Position numbers and translations under genes: made by a program | Part shown: piece by piece, positions 47,702-55,851 of the stretch | How positions within the stretch are numbered: the stretch's first letter is position 1 | Layout of the letters: each line of letters opens with the position of its first letter | The notes under the pieces: model-generated | The model's input: the letters and a program-made list of their open reading frames with translations, nothing else | What the model was told of the DNA's origin: nothing | Database searches by the model: none | Assembly (NCBI GenBank): GCA_023395255.1 | Contig: JAEWZN010000011.1 | Location: forward strand, 248,001-312,000 | From: Deferribacteres bacterium | GTDB taxonomy: Bacteria > Chrysiogenota > Deferribacteres > Deferribacterales > Geovibrionaceae | Length of the DNA: 64,000 nt | Direction: 5' to 3'

Positions 47702-48203
47702 TTTCCACAAACCTTATTATCTCTTCCGCCGCATCCTCCGGGCTGAGCTCGGTGGTCTCGACTATATAATCCGTATTTATGTAAAACGGAGCTCTGTCAT
47801 AAATAAGCCTTTTTATCTCATCCAGCGGGCTGTCCACATTAAGAAGCGGTCTGCCGCGGTCATCCTTTATTCTTTCGAAAATCTGCTCAGGGGAGGCCAT
47901 AAGCGTAATCAGTTTTCCGGCAGAGCGCATTATCTCCATATTTCCTTTGGTGACAACTATTCCGCCTCCGGTGGAAACAACAAGATTCCCCTTTCCGGTT
48001 ATCTCTTTAAGGATTTCAGTCTCCATACCGCGGAAAGCATCCTCATCCAGATCATCGAAGATCTCTGCGATTGTCTTTCCCGCTCTCTTTTCCACCATAG
48101 CGTCCGTATCGCAGAACTCCATGCCCAGTCTGTCAGCAAGAAGTCTACCCACTGTGCTTTTCCCTGTTCCCATGAAACCGATTAAATATATATTTTTTTT
48201 CAT
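47694..48203 (-). CDS. aroK: Shikimate kinase
   Basis: Phosphorylates shikimate with ATP. The P-loop GFMGTGKS is at residues 9-16, DTDAMVEKRAG binds shikimate, VVSTGGGIV is the third box, and DRGRPLL is the lid. At 169 residues it is standard. It heads the run aroK-aroB-TPR-aroQ. A 62-base gap separates it from the penicillin-binding protein gene upstream. Confidence 0.96.
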   Translation of the reverse strand: MKKNIYLIGFMGTGKSTVGRLLADRLGMEFCDTDAMVEKRAGKTIAEIFDDLDEDAFRGMETEILKEITGKGNLVVSTGGGIVVTKGNMEIMRSAGKLITLMASPEQIFERIKDDRGRPLLNVDSPLDEIKRLIYDRAPFYINTDYIVETTELSPEDAAEEIIRFVENA

Positions 48204-48265
48204 AAAGACCGCCCTCAGTTTACTTTGTACTTTATATCATTTTGAATTATTTAGCTATATTTGAC

Positions 48266-50173
48266 TTACCTGACGCATTCCTCAGGCAGATTGTCCGCTG
48301 CCAGAGCTTCGGTGTAGCCCCTTTTCGATGCACATCTGTCTGTTATCAGTCTGCCGTCCGCTGAGGAAACCTTGTAGAAACCCACTCCGTCCGGCACGGG
48401 AAAGACCACTTCGTGCCCTTCCTCAAAGAGCTTCTTCTGCACAGCCGCCACCAGAGGCGCGGCCTTTGTTCCCCCTGTTCCCTTCTCCCCCATGCTTCTG
48501 TTGCTGTCATAACCCACCCAGACCACAGCCACATATGGCGGGAAAACTGCGGCCATCCATGCATCGCGGTATTCATCAGTGGTTCCTGTCTTTGCTGCGG
48601 TTCCCTTCATGAGTCCTTTGCCCTTGGCAGTGCCTATCCTCGGCACATCCTGCATTATGTACAGGGTCTGAAACACTGCCTTCTCATCCAGCACTCTGGT
48701 TTTTTCAGCGCCGGGAGTTATGACTCTGCCGTCCGGAAACTGCACCCTCTCTATCAGCCCCCGTTCACTGTAGATACCGTAGCCGGCCATGGTTCCGTAC
48801 ACCTGCGCCAGATTGGCAGGAGTAACTGCGAATATGCCCAGCGGCATCGCCAGATAAGGGCGCACATCTGCCTTCATACCCATTTTAACGGCATTCTCCG
48901 CCACACGCTCAAGCCCTGTTTTCACGGCAAGCTGGATTGTGGCATTGTTAAGGGAGTAAACCAGCCCTTTGCGTGCGGGGATGTTGCCCATGTAGAGTTC
49001 TTCAAAGTTTCTGGGGGAATAGCTGCCCCGCCCAAGCTTGTACACATGCCTTCTGTCGTTTACAAAATCAGTGGGGCGCAGTCCGCTGTCAAAAGCGGCG
49101 GCATAAACTATGGGTTTGAAGGTGGAACCGGTCTGCCTTTTGGTGTAATACGCCCTTTTCAGGCTTTTCCCTTCACGGGCGCCGGTCATCGCCACTATCC
49201 CGCCCTTCTCAGCATCCAGCAGAACAAAGGCGGACTGCAGCCCGGCCTCCTGTGTTTTCATATATTCAGCAACAGTGCTGCGGAGCATCTCTGTCTTTTC
49301 AGGGTCAAAGAATGTATGAACCTCGCATGGCTCGCCCGCCTCCACACCCAGTGCCCTGAGCTCTTCCGCCACTGCACGGAGGTACTCTATCTCCTGCGGT
49401 TCCGGGTCTTTAGCCATGTTGAGGGCAAGCCTGTAGTCTCTGGCATGCAGATACTCCTCCCGCTCCAGTATGCCGCGCTGGTAAAGCAGGTGGAGATATA
49501 TATTAGCCCTGCGTTCCGCAGCGGCAAAGTTTTCTATCGGGTCATACAGGGTGTAGTCCTTCAGCATGGTGAAGAGAAATGCCTTCTCTTTCTGATTTGC
49601 CCTGTGGATGTTTCGGTTGAAGAATGTCTGGGATGCGGCCTTTATGCCGTAGGTATCGCCGCCTATGACTATGCTGTCCGCATATGCAGCGTAAAGAGCG
49701 GGAAATCCGGTGCTTTTCAGGAGCCTGTCCGCAGTGAGATAGCGCAGAAACCTCAGCCTTATCCCCGTAACGGGGGTTCCTTCCAGCAGCCTGTCGGTAT
49801 AATGGCTGACTATGTAGCTTTTTACTGCCTCGGTCTCTATCTTCATGTAATCCATAAAGTAGAGGTCTGCCGTCTCTTTCGGAAGCGGATACCCGTCAAG
49901 CTCAAGATCCAGCACCCTGAACCACTCGCCGAAAAGCTCCGTCTCCTCCGGGGTGAACGGTTCACTGCGCAGAAATGTCCTCTGCTCCAGCAGGTTTCCT
50001 GCGGAATCATACACTGTGAAGGACTGTCCGTGCCTGTTCAGGCTGGGGATGGAATAATCAGCAGGGAGAAAATGCTCAAAGAACATCTTCTCACCCTTAT
50101 AAAAAGTGAGGACTCCGTAACAGAGCATGGCAACAAGAACTATAAGCCCGCTGAAGAACCTTAACAGTCTCAC
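48266..50173 (-). CDS. Class A-type penicillin-binding protein with degenerate glycosyltransferase domain
   Basis: A membrane-anchored peptidoglycan transpeptidase. The transpeptidase domain has all three motifs: Ser350-Thr-Phe-Lys353 (SxxK), Ser407-Leu-Asn409 and Lys528-Thr-Gly530. Residues 75-250 align in layout with a GT51 domain (TYGIKAASQTFFNRNI, then FTMLKDYTLYDP), but the catalytic ED-x-RF-x-H box and the GGSTITQQ box are not recognisable. At 635 residues the size matches PbpC/PBP1 proteins. It probably cross-links without polymerising glycan strands; that is inferred. It lies 27 bases after rdgB. Confidence 0.82.
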   Translation of the reverse strand: MRLLRFFSGLIVLVAMLCYGVLTFYKGEKMFFEHFLPADYSIPSLNRHGQSFTVYDSAGNLLEQRTFLRSEPFTPEETELFGEWFRVLDLELDGYPLPKETADLYFMDYMKIETEAVKSYIVSHYTDRLLEGTPVTGIRLRFLRYLTADRLLKSTGFPALYAAYADSIVIGGDTYGIKAASQTFFNRNIHRANQKEKAFLFTMLKDYTLYDPIENFAAAERRANIYLHLLYQRGILEREEYLHARDYRLALNMAKDPEPQEIEYLRAVAEELRALGVEAGEPCEVHTFFDPEKTEMLRSTVAEYMKTQEAGLQSAFVLLDAEKGGIVAMTGAREGKSLKRAYYTKRQTGSTFKPIVYAAAFDSGLRPTDFVNDRRHVYKLGRGSYSPRNFEELYMGNIPARKGLVYSLNNATIQLAVKTGLERVAENAVKMGMKADVRPYLAMPLGIFAVTPANLAQVYGTMAGYGIYSERGLIERVQFPDGRVITPGAEKTRVLDEKAVFQTLYIMQDVPRIGTAKGKGLMKGTAAKTGTTDEYRDAWMAAVFPPYVAVVWVGYDSNRSMGEKGTGGTKAAPLVAAVQKKLFEEGHEVVFPVPDGVGFYKVSSADGRLITDRCASKRGYTEALAADNLPEECVR

Positions 50174-50200
50174 CTTAACTCACCTTCTCAATAAAAGCGG

Positions 50201-50788
50201 CTATTTCTCCGCCAGATATTTTCTTAAAAGCTCCAGTGCGCGGAACCTGTGGCTTATCCTGTTCTTCTCTTCCGGCGAATACTCTGCCAGAGAACGCCCA
50301 TCGGGCATTACAAGGAGAGGGTCATAGCCGAAGCCGTTAGCCCCTTTCTCCGCCCTGCCGAGCATCCCTTCGCATTCACCGCGGAAAATCTTCTCCGTGA
50401 TTCCGTTTTTTGAAAGCGCAACGGCGCAGACAAACCTCGCGGTGCGATCCTCATCGGCGGTATTTTCCGTATTTTTCAGCAGAAGAGCGTTGTTCTCCGC
50501 GTCCGAAGCTTTGACACCAGCATACCGCGCGGAATATATCCCCGGATTTCCGCCGAGTGCATCCACACACAGGCCGGAATCATCCGCTATCACATATCCG
50601 TCTATCAGTGCGGAAAGCGCATCAGCCTTGATAGCTGCGTTCTCCTCGAAAGTGGAGCCTGTCTCTTCCACGTCAAAGTCATTTTCTGTAAACTCGTAAG
50701 CCGAACGCACATCAACGTTCAGCCCGCTTAAAATCTCTTTTATCTCTTTCAGTTTATGGGCATTTTTTGTCGCAACGCAGAGTCTCAC
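50201..50788 (-). CDS. rdgB: XTP/dITP pyrophosphatase (RdgB/HAM1)
   Basis: Removes non-canonical purine nucleotides (XTP, dITP, ITP) from the pool. VATKNAHKLKEIKEIL opens the protein, SGLCVDALGGNPGIYSARYAG is the core signature, GANGFGYDPLLVMPDG binds the base, and ISHRFRALELL closes it. At 195 residues it is normal. It overlaps rph by four bases, a very common rph-rdgB pairing. Confidence 0.96.
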   Translation of the reverse strand: MRLCVATKNAHKLKEIKEILSGLNVDVRSAYEFTENDFDVEETGSTFEENAAIKADALSALIDGYVIADDSGLCVDALGGNPGIYSARYAGVKASDAENNALLLKNTENTADEDRTARFVCAVALSKNGITEKIFRGECEGMLGRAEKGANGFGYDPLLVMPDGRSLAEYSPEEKNRISHRFRALELLRKYLAEK

Positions 50789-51501
50789 AGATCTATCACC
50801 TTCTTCTGAGCGGCAAACAGGGCATTAAGTCCGTGAAAACCGAGGTCAAGCAGTTCGTTAAGCTTGTCACGCCCGAAGGCAAGCTTCTCCGCCGCGCCCT
50901 GAATCTCCACTATTTTGCCGTCCGCTCCCGCAACAAGGTTGAGGTCAACCTCCGCTGAGGAATCCTCATCATAATCAAGATCAAGCATAGCAACACCGTC
51001 TACGATCCCTACACTGACCGCTGCCACAGCCTGAATAACCGGATCTTCTGCCAGAACACCCTGAGCAAGCATTTTATTCACCGCAAGCCTGAGCGCCGCG
51101 AAACCGCCGGTTATGGAAGCGGTTCTGGTTCCGCCGTCCGCCTGAATCACATCGCAGTCAATTATGATCGTATTCTCGCCAAGCTTTGTCATATCAACAG
51201 AAGCCCTCAGCGCCCTGCCAAGAAGACGGGAAATCTCCTGAGAACGCCCGTCGACTTTGCCCTTGCGCGCCTCACGCTGGTTGCGGGTGTGGGTGGAGGC
51301 GGGGAGCATTCCGTACTCACCAGTAACCCAGCCCGTGCCCGAACCCTTAAGAAACGGGGGAACTCCCTCGCTGAACGAAGCCGTGCATATCACCTTTGTA
51401 TCGCCGAACTCTATTAAAACGGAACCCGCAGGATGCTTTATGTAATCCCCTGCGATCCTTATCTCTCTCATGCTGTCATTTGCCCTGTTATGTCTGCGCA
51501 T
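50785..51501 (-). CDS. rph: Ribonuclease PH
   Basis: A phosphorolytic 3' exoribonuclease that trims tRNA and rRNA ends. GSVLIEFGDTKVICTASF, GWVTGEYGMLPASTHTR and DCDVIQADGGTRTASI with the phosphate and metal sites are intact; LDLDYDEDSSAEVDLN follows. At 238 residues it is full length, unlike the frameshifted E. coli K-12 gene. It is the first gene of the long minus run ending at pth; the 230 bases upstream contain repeats and no gene. Confidence 0.96.
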   Translation of the reverse strand: MRRHNRANDSMREIRIAGDYIKHPAGSVLIEFGDTKVICTASFSEGVPPFLKGSGTGWVTGEYGMLPASTHTRNQREARKGKVDGRSQEISRLLGRALRASVDMTKLGENTIIIDCDVIQADGGTRTASITGGFAALRLAVNKMLAQGVLAEDPVIQAVAAVSVGIVDGVAMLDLDYDEDSSAEVDLNLVAGADGKIVEIQGAAEKLAFGRDKLNELLDLGFHGLNALFAAQKKVIDL

Positions 51502-51531
51502 TAACTTATTCCTTATTTAATTTATTTATAC

Positions 51532-51556
51532 GGGGAAACTTTTAAAAAAGCTTTCC
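51532..51556. repeat. Imperfect palindrome upstream of rph
   Basis: GGAAACTTTT and AAAAGCTTTCC form a near-palindrome with one extra C. It resembles the exact AGGGAAACTTT hairpin at 30157-30185, suggesting a small repeat family. It lies between rph and the GTCAT-ended repeat. Confidence 0.4.
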
Positions 51557-51570
51557 GCTGCCGTTCTGCC

Positions 51571-51641
51571 GTCATTCCGAACGCAGTGAAGAATCTTTTA
51601 TTCAGCATAATGCGGGGACTCTTCGCTTTGCTCAGAGTGAC
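51571..51641. repeat. GTCAT-ended inverted repeat, copy 2
   Basis: The left end GTCATTCCGAACGCAGTGAA and the right end read on the other strand, GTCACTCTGAGCAAAGCGAA, are imperfect inverted repeats of about 25 bases. It shares its left end with the copy at 28396-28462, while the interior differs. It lies in the rph-rlpA gap, downstream of rlpA. The remaining roughly 90 bases towards rlpA show nothing notable. Confidence 0.7.
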
Positions 51642-51733
51642 TCAGTGCAGGTGAAAAAAAGACCTAAACAAAACGCGGTATATTTCTTCAAACTACTTCT
51701 AAAAAACCGACCAAGCTGACACAAAAGAAAATT

Positions 51734-52669
51734 CTATTCCGTCACCACAAATGCTTTCGGGTATCTTGAGGTCATTTTTGATTTATGCGCCTCCGCTGCT
51801 TCCCTGCTCTCGAACCCGCCGACCTTTACTCTGTAGTAGGTTGTACCTTTGACATTGGCGCGCTCCACTTTCCCTTTATCAAATGTATTCGCCAGTGCGT
51901 CTGCCTGTTCCTTATCGGTGAAAGAGGCTATCTGCACTGCAAAAAGCGCCTGAACTGTTCCGGCGTATGCGATATTGGGTGAATCCGGCGCGAAATCGTC
52001 ATCACTTTTCTCTCCGGCGGGGGAAAGGAGCCTGATTCTGACTTTTCCGAGTCCTTTATCCTTTATGCCTATCTCATTTGCTGCCTTTTTGGAGAGATCG
52101 ATTATTCTTCCTTCCACATGAGGTCCGCGGTCATTGACCCTGACGGTTACTTTGCGCCCGTTTGAGATATTTTCCACCTCAACTATGCTGCCCATCGGGA
52201 GGTTTTTGTGGGCTGCTGTCATGGCGTACATGTTGTATATTTCTCCGTTTGACGTATCCCGTCCGTGGTCGGGGCCGCCGTACCAGCTTGCTATACCTTC
52301 CTGCTCGAAGGTTTCAACATATTTAAGCCTGTGGTAGGTTTCGCCGCGCACTACATAAGGCTTGTCATAGACTGCGCCTGTCATTCTGGCATCAGGCGGA
52401 ATCCTGTGATCCTTTTCTATGGGTTCACCAGATACCGGAGCGGCAGCGGGCTCCTCCGCGGGCGCTGCGAATACAGTGTCGGGAAACCTGAGCACAGGCG
52501 GTTCCTCCGCAGGAGCAGCTTTTTTAACCTCCGGCATGACGGGGGAATCCACAAACGGTCTTATGTCATCATCAGGAACATTAATCGCCGAAAGCGGCTC
52601 AGGCTGCACCGAAGCGCAGGAAACGCAGGTGAGTGTAAGAAAAATGCCAAGACTGTGTTTAAGTCTCAT
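51734..52669 (-). CDS. rlpA: RlpA-like septal lipoprotein with SPOR domain
   Basis: A lipoprotein (lipobox LTCVSC near residue 18) with a double-psi beta-barrel lytic transglycosylase domain and a C-terminal SPOR domain that binds naked glycan at division sites. GIASWYGGPDHGRDTSNGE, MTAAHKNLPMGS with the catalytic-type His, and VRVNDRGPHVEGR with the catalytic-type Asp are intact. FAVQIASFTDKEQADALANT starts the SPOR domain. A Pro/Ala/Glu linker separates lipobox and barrel. I start at the ATG at 52669, giving 311 residues. Confidence 0.93.
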   Translation of the reverse strand: MRLKHSLGIFLTLTCVSCASVQPEPLSAINVPDDDIRPFVDSPVMPEVKKAAPAEEPPVLRFPDTVFAAPAEEPAAAPVSGEPIEKDHRIPPDARMTGAVYDKPYVVRGETYHRLKYVETFEQEGIASWYGGPDHGRDTSNGEIYNMYAMTAAHKNLPMGSIVEVENISNGRKVTVRVNDRGPHVEGRIIDLSKKAANEIGIKDKGLGKVRIRLLSPAGEKSDDDFAPDSPNIAYAGTVQALFAVQIASFTDKEQADALANTFDKGKVERANVKGTTYYRVKVGGFESREAAEAHKSKMTSRYPKAFVVTE

Positions 52670-52794
52670 AACCAAATCCCCCGAAGAGTAAATATACGGT
52701 TTTTATACTACCCTGCACCGACTCATTTTGTACAGGGAAGTTTGCACATTAATAGTAATGACGGTTTAGCGGGCGGGAAGTTTGGGGAAAGAAG

Positions 52795-52821
52795 AAAAAA
52801 GGCGGCCTGTTAAGCCGCCTC
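52795..52821 (-). terminator. Rho-independent terminator after the LysR gene
   Basis: On the minus strand AGGCGGC and GCCGCCT pair around a TTAACAG loop and run into six T residues, 15 bases past the stop of the LysR gene. A clear, strong terminator that separates it from rlpA. Confidence 0.88.
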
Positions 52822-52834
52822 TGAGAAGATTTTT

Positions 52835-53731
52835 TTATTCGCGCGCGTGTTTAAGAAGAGTGTCGATGAAGTGCTTCATCAGCTTCTTGTTAGTGCGTTT
52901 TTTGCTGTAAACCACATAGATCTCTTTCTCAACAACAAGATCCGTTATGGGAATAGCCTTTATTCCGCCGCCGCACTCATCCTCTGAGAGCGCCATCTGG
53001 CTCATGAATGCTATGCCTAGCTGGCGTTTTACTGCGTGTTTTATGGAATATGTGGAACTGAGCATGGCCACAGCATCCAGCGATTCGAAATCGTACCCTT
53101 TCTGTTTAAAGGCGTGTTCCACAGCCGCCCTTGTTCCGGAGCCCATCTCTCTTATGATGAAGCTTTCCTGAAGGATCTCCTCAAGGAAGACGCTGGCGCG
53201 GTCGTAGAATTTATGGTTTTTGTGAACGATGAGAACTATTTTGTCCCGCAGGAGCACCTTGTACTCAAGATCCTTCTTAGGGATTTTCCTTGCCACTATG
53301 GCAAGGTCAAGTATGCCGTCAGAGAGCCTCTGGACAACATTCTGGGTTCCGTTTATGTCGAGGGTGAAGAAGGTTTTGGGGTACTCCTCCTTAAACTTCC
53401 TGATGACTTCGGGAAGTATGAACTCAGCGGGAACAGTACTGTAGCCTATGTGGAGGTGGCCGCTGATTTCGTTGAGGAATTCTTTTATAGCTTCCTGAGA
53501 ACGCTCACGCAGGTCGAGTATATCCACTGCGTAGGGGTAGAAAACCTGCCCTGCCTCAGTGAGGATAACCTCTTTTGAAAGCCTGTCAAAAAGCTTTACT
53601 CCGAGCTGCTCTTCAAGGGTGCTTATATGCGTGGAGATAGTGGGCTGGCTGAGAAGAAGCTTTTCAGCAGCGCGGGAAAAGGATTTGTATTTCGCAACAT
53701 ATACGAACGCTTCTATCTGTTTAAAATCCAT
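52835..53731 (-). CDS. LysR-family transcriptional regulator
   Basis: A protein of 298 residues with an N-terminal winged helix-turn-helix (FSRAAEKLLLSQPTISTHIS, then LEEQLGVKLFDRL) and a periplasmic-binding-like effector domain. The N-terminal wording MDFKQIEAFVYVAKYKSFSRA is close to the group of LysR regulators linked to selenium metabolism in some anaerobes, but no selenium gene is nearby, so I leave the target open. It is a single-gene unit with its own terminator, and a perfect palindrome just upstream of its start suggests autoregulation. Confidence 0.9.
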   Translation of the reverse strand: MDFKQIEAFVYVAKYKSFSRAAEKLLLSQPTISTHISTLEEQLGVKLFDRLSKEVILTEAGQVFYPYAVDILDLRERSQEAIKEFLNEISGHLHIGYSTVPAEFILPEVIRKFKEEYPKTFFTLDINGTQNVVQRLSDGILDLAIVARKIPKKDLEYKVLLRDKIVLIVHKNHKFYDRASVFLEEILQESFIIREMGSGTRAAVEHAFKQKGYDFESLDAVAMLSSTYSIKHAVKRQLGIAFMSQMALSEDECGGGIKAIPITDLVVEKEIYVVYSKKRTNKKLMKHFIDTLLKHARE

Positions 53732-53752
53732 GGGGGGACTCCTTGAAGTGGT

Positions 53753-53779
53753 AGTGCTGATAGGTATATTATCAGCACT
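53753..53779. promoter_or_regulatory. Palindromic LysR-type operator
   Basis: AGTGCTGATA (53753-53762) and TATCAGCACT (53770-53779) are a perfect ten-base inverted repeat with a seven-base spacer. The core fits the T-N11-A rule of LysR sites. It lies 22 bases upstream of the LysR start codon and has no T run, so an operator is more likely than a terminator. Confidence 0.6.
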
Positions 53780-53841
53780 ATATAGATAAAATCAATAGTT
53801 CTTTTGAGTTTTATGTCATTTTAACAACAAATTCTTTACAT

Positions 53842-55851
53842 TCAGCGTCCGTTAACCGTAAAAGCCCGCATAAAAGGCACAGCATTAAAAATTTCGGTAA
53901 ACTTCGAGCTATCAACATTGCCGATAACAAACATCTGTACCATATTTGATCTGAACGCGCTGTCATCAAGAACCATAAAATCAGTGAAGCCGGATTCCCA
54001 TCTGCTTTCAATGAGATGCACTCCCTGACTGTACGGAAATGCGCGGGAGTTGAACTCTTTTCCGTTGATGGTGACAGTGTGGCTTTTAAGCGGAAGAGTG
54101 TTATTCACCAGCCCTGTAGCGAGATTAACCCTGTCCTGACCGCATATCAGCACATCCCCCTCTTTCTGTGTGCAGCGCATGTTGATGATCGTAAACGGAG
54201 TATACTGCCCGGTTTCAAAATCCCATGTGCCTAGCTGGCTTATAGCACCGATCTTAAAGAGCATGTCCTTTGTGAAAAGCACCACGTATTTATCACTGTC
54301 AACAGGCAGGGAGTTGTCTGCGGCCACAGCGGAAATATCCTGCGGGGTTTTCCCTTCGGAGAGCATTCTGTCTATGCCGCTTTTCCCTTCGGACGCAAGA
54401 AAGGCTATGGTGTTGTACAGCTCATCCTGACTGTCGGAAGAGAGTGATTTCGCAACATAGTATGTCTTGGGTGTTCTCTGCGTCATGCCGTCGTGAAAAG
54501 TGGTAAACCCGGCATATTCATAAGCAAGGCCGTAGTCCCACCATGAATATATGACGGAATCCGCCGGAGCGGCCTTTTTAAGCTCCTTAATCTGTTTATA
54601 TATCCCCACCTCTATGGACGGTACAGGGTTGAAATCGAACGAGGATTTGTAAACAAGGAACATGAAACCCGCCGTCACGCAGGCAAGAACAGCGGTTTTT
54701 ATCTGTGCGCTGAATTTCACCCTGTCCTCAATAGCCCTGCCGAGGAGATAAATTCCGTAACCGAGGCCGATTCCCACAAAAGGGGCAAGGAACATCCCGA
54801 ACCTGTTTGAGCTTTTGAAAACCATAAGGCCGAGTATAAACACAGGCGCGAGGGGTAGCATTCTCCGGAAATTGAATATTCCGCATACCGCAAACAAAAA
54901 GAGCCCGGCGACTGATAAAGCCTCAACAGGCGCGAGGGTCGCCAGAACCCTGTCTATCTCCGTCCTTTTTGCCTCCGTTATAGTGGCATAAACATCAGGA
55001 AAGCCCGCAATAATACTGCCGGTGGGAGTTATATAGGTTTTTGCAAAGTCAAAGAGATGGTGCAGTCCGGAATATATATGCAGCGGATTTGAGAAGAGCA
55101 CAAACAGGAGCACTGCCAGCGCCGCTTTTTTGAGCTCCGCCCGTGAAACCAAAAGGGCAAGCACAAAGACACCGAGATAGGCTATGGTTATTCCCGGATG
55201 CTCATACCACCAGTGAAAAAGCCACATGGAAAGTCCGGCCAAAGCTGAGTGGATGAACAGCTTTTTTGAGTTCTTCCCCTCCAGAGCCAGAAGCATGAAA
55301 AGTGAGCAGAGAAACGGGAAAAAAAGGTTCATTGCATCCGTGTCCACCCTGCCGATGGATGAGCGGACAAGATAAATTATCCCCAGAGATCCGGCTATGC
55401 CCCCGGCTATCCCTGCGGGAATCATCCCTGTGAAATAGAAGTACAGCCCCAGAGGGATTATAAAAAGTGAAGCCAGAAAAGGCAGGAGATAAACTGCCGT
55501 GCGGTAGGTATTGCCGTCGGAGAAAACGGAAAGCTTAGCAATGAGCCAGCTTAGCATGGGGATTTTTCCATGCTTCGCCTTAACATCAGGATAAAACATC
55601 AGAGGATCGTCATTTGACGGATAATAGCTCCCCTCTTTATACTCATCCGCATACCTGAGCCACTTATATGAGTCGAGGGTGGTCATCTGCGGCATTTTAT
55701 CAACAAAGTAATAGTCCCTGTGTTCGCGCCATCTCTCAAGCTGGATATAGCGAAGCCCCGCCGAAACAATAAACACAAGGGCAAGGGCGATGGCTGTTAT
55801 TCCCAGCCCCTTCGCCGCGCTGCCCCTGAAAATATCAATATCAATCTTCAT
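53842..55851 (-). CDS. STT3-type oligosaccharyltransferase (PglB/AglB-like)
   Basis: Transfers a lipid-linked glycan to Asn of exported proteins. About 12-13 membrane helices fill the first 400 residues. Family residues are visible: Asp60 (TTLDSYKW), the second acidic motif Asp170-Thr-Asp172 (GRVDTDAMN), the TIxE motif Thr290-Ile-Thr-Glu293 in the external loop, and the acceptor-binding WWDYG (437-441). At 669 residues it is close to bacterial PglB (about 710). No glycan-assembly genes flank it; it overlaps pepA by 11 bases. The substrate glycan and target proteins are unknown. Confidence 0.9.
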   Translation of the reverse strand: MKIDIDIFRGSAAKGLGITAIALALVFIVSAGLRYIQLERWREHRDYYFVDKMPQMTTLDSYKWLRYADEYKEGSYYPSNDDPLMFYPDVKAKHGKIPMLSWLIAKLSVFSDGNTYRTAVYLLPFLASLFIIPLGLYFYFTGMIPAGIAGGIAGSLGIIYLVRSSIGRVDTDAMNLFFPFLCSLFMLLALEGKNSKKLFIHSALAGLSMWLFHWWYEHPGITIAYLGVFVLALLVSRAELKKAALAVLLFVLFSNPLHIYSGLHHLFDFAKTYITPTGSIIAGFPDVYATITEAKRTEIDRVLATLAPVEALSVAGLFLFAVCGIFNFRRMLPLAPVFILGLMVFKSSNRFGMFLAPFVGIGLGYGIYLLGRAIEDRVKFSAQIKTAVLACVTAGFMFLVYKSSFDFNPVPSIEVGIYKQIKELKKAAPADSVIYSWWDYGLAYEYAGFTTFHDGMTQRTPKTYYVAKSLSSDSQDELYNTIAFLASEGKSGIDRMLSEGKTPQDISAVAADNSLPVDSDKYVVLFTKDMLFKIGAISQLGTWDFETGQYTPFTIINMRCTQKEGDVLICGQDRVNLATGLVNNTLPLKSHTVTINGKEFNSRAFPYSQGVHLIESRWESGFTDFMVLDDSAFRSNMVQMFVIGNVDSSKFTEIFNAVPFMRAFTVNGR

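Noticed and set aside
48413..50164. Very long open frame (about 583 codons) on the plus strand
   Set aside because: It lies entirely antisense to the penicillin-binding protein gene, whose motifs are intact. The translation has no recognisable domain, and its composition (many Cys, His, Gln) is typical of a mirror frame in GC-balanced DNA.
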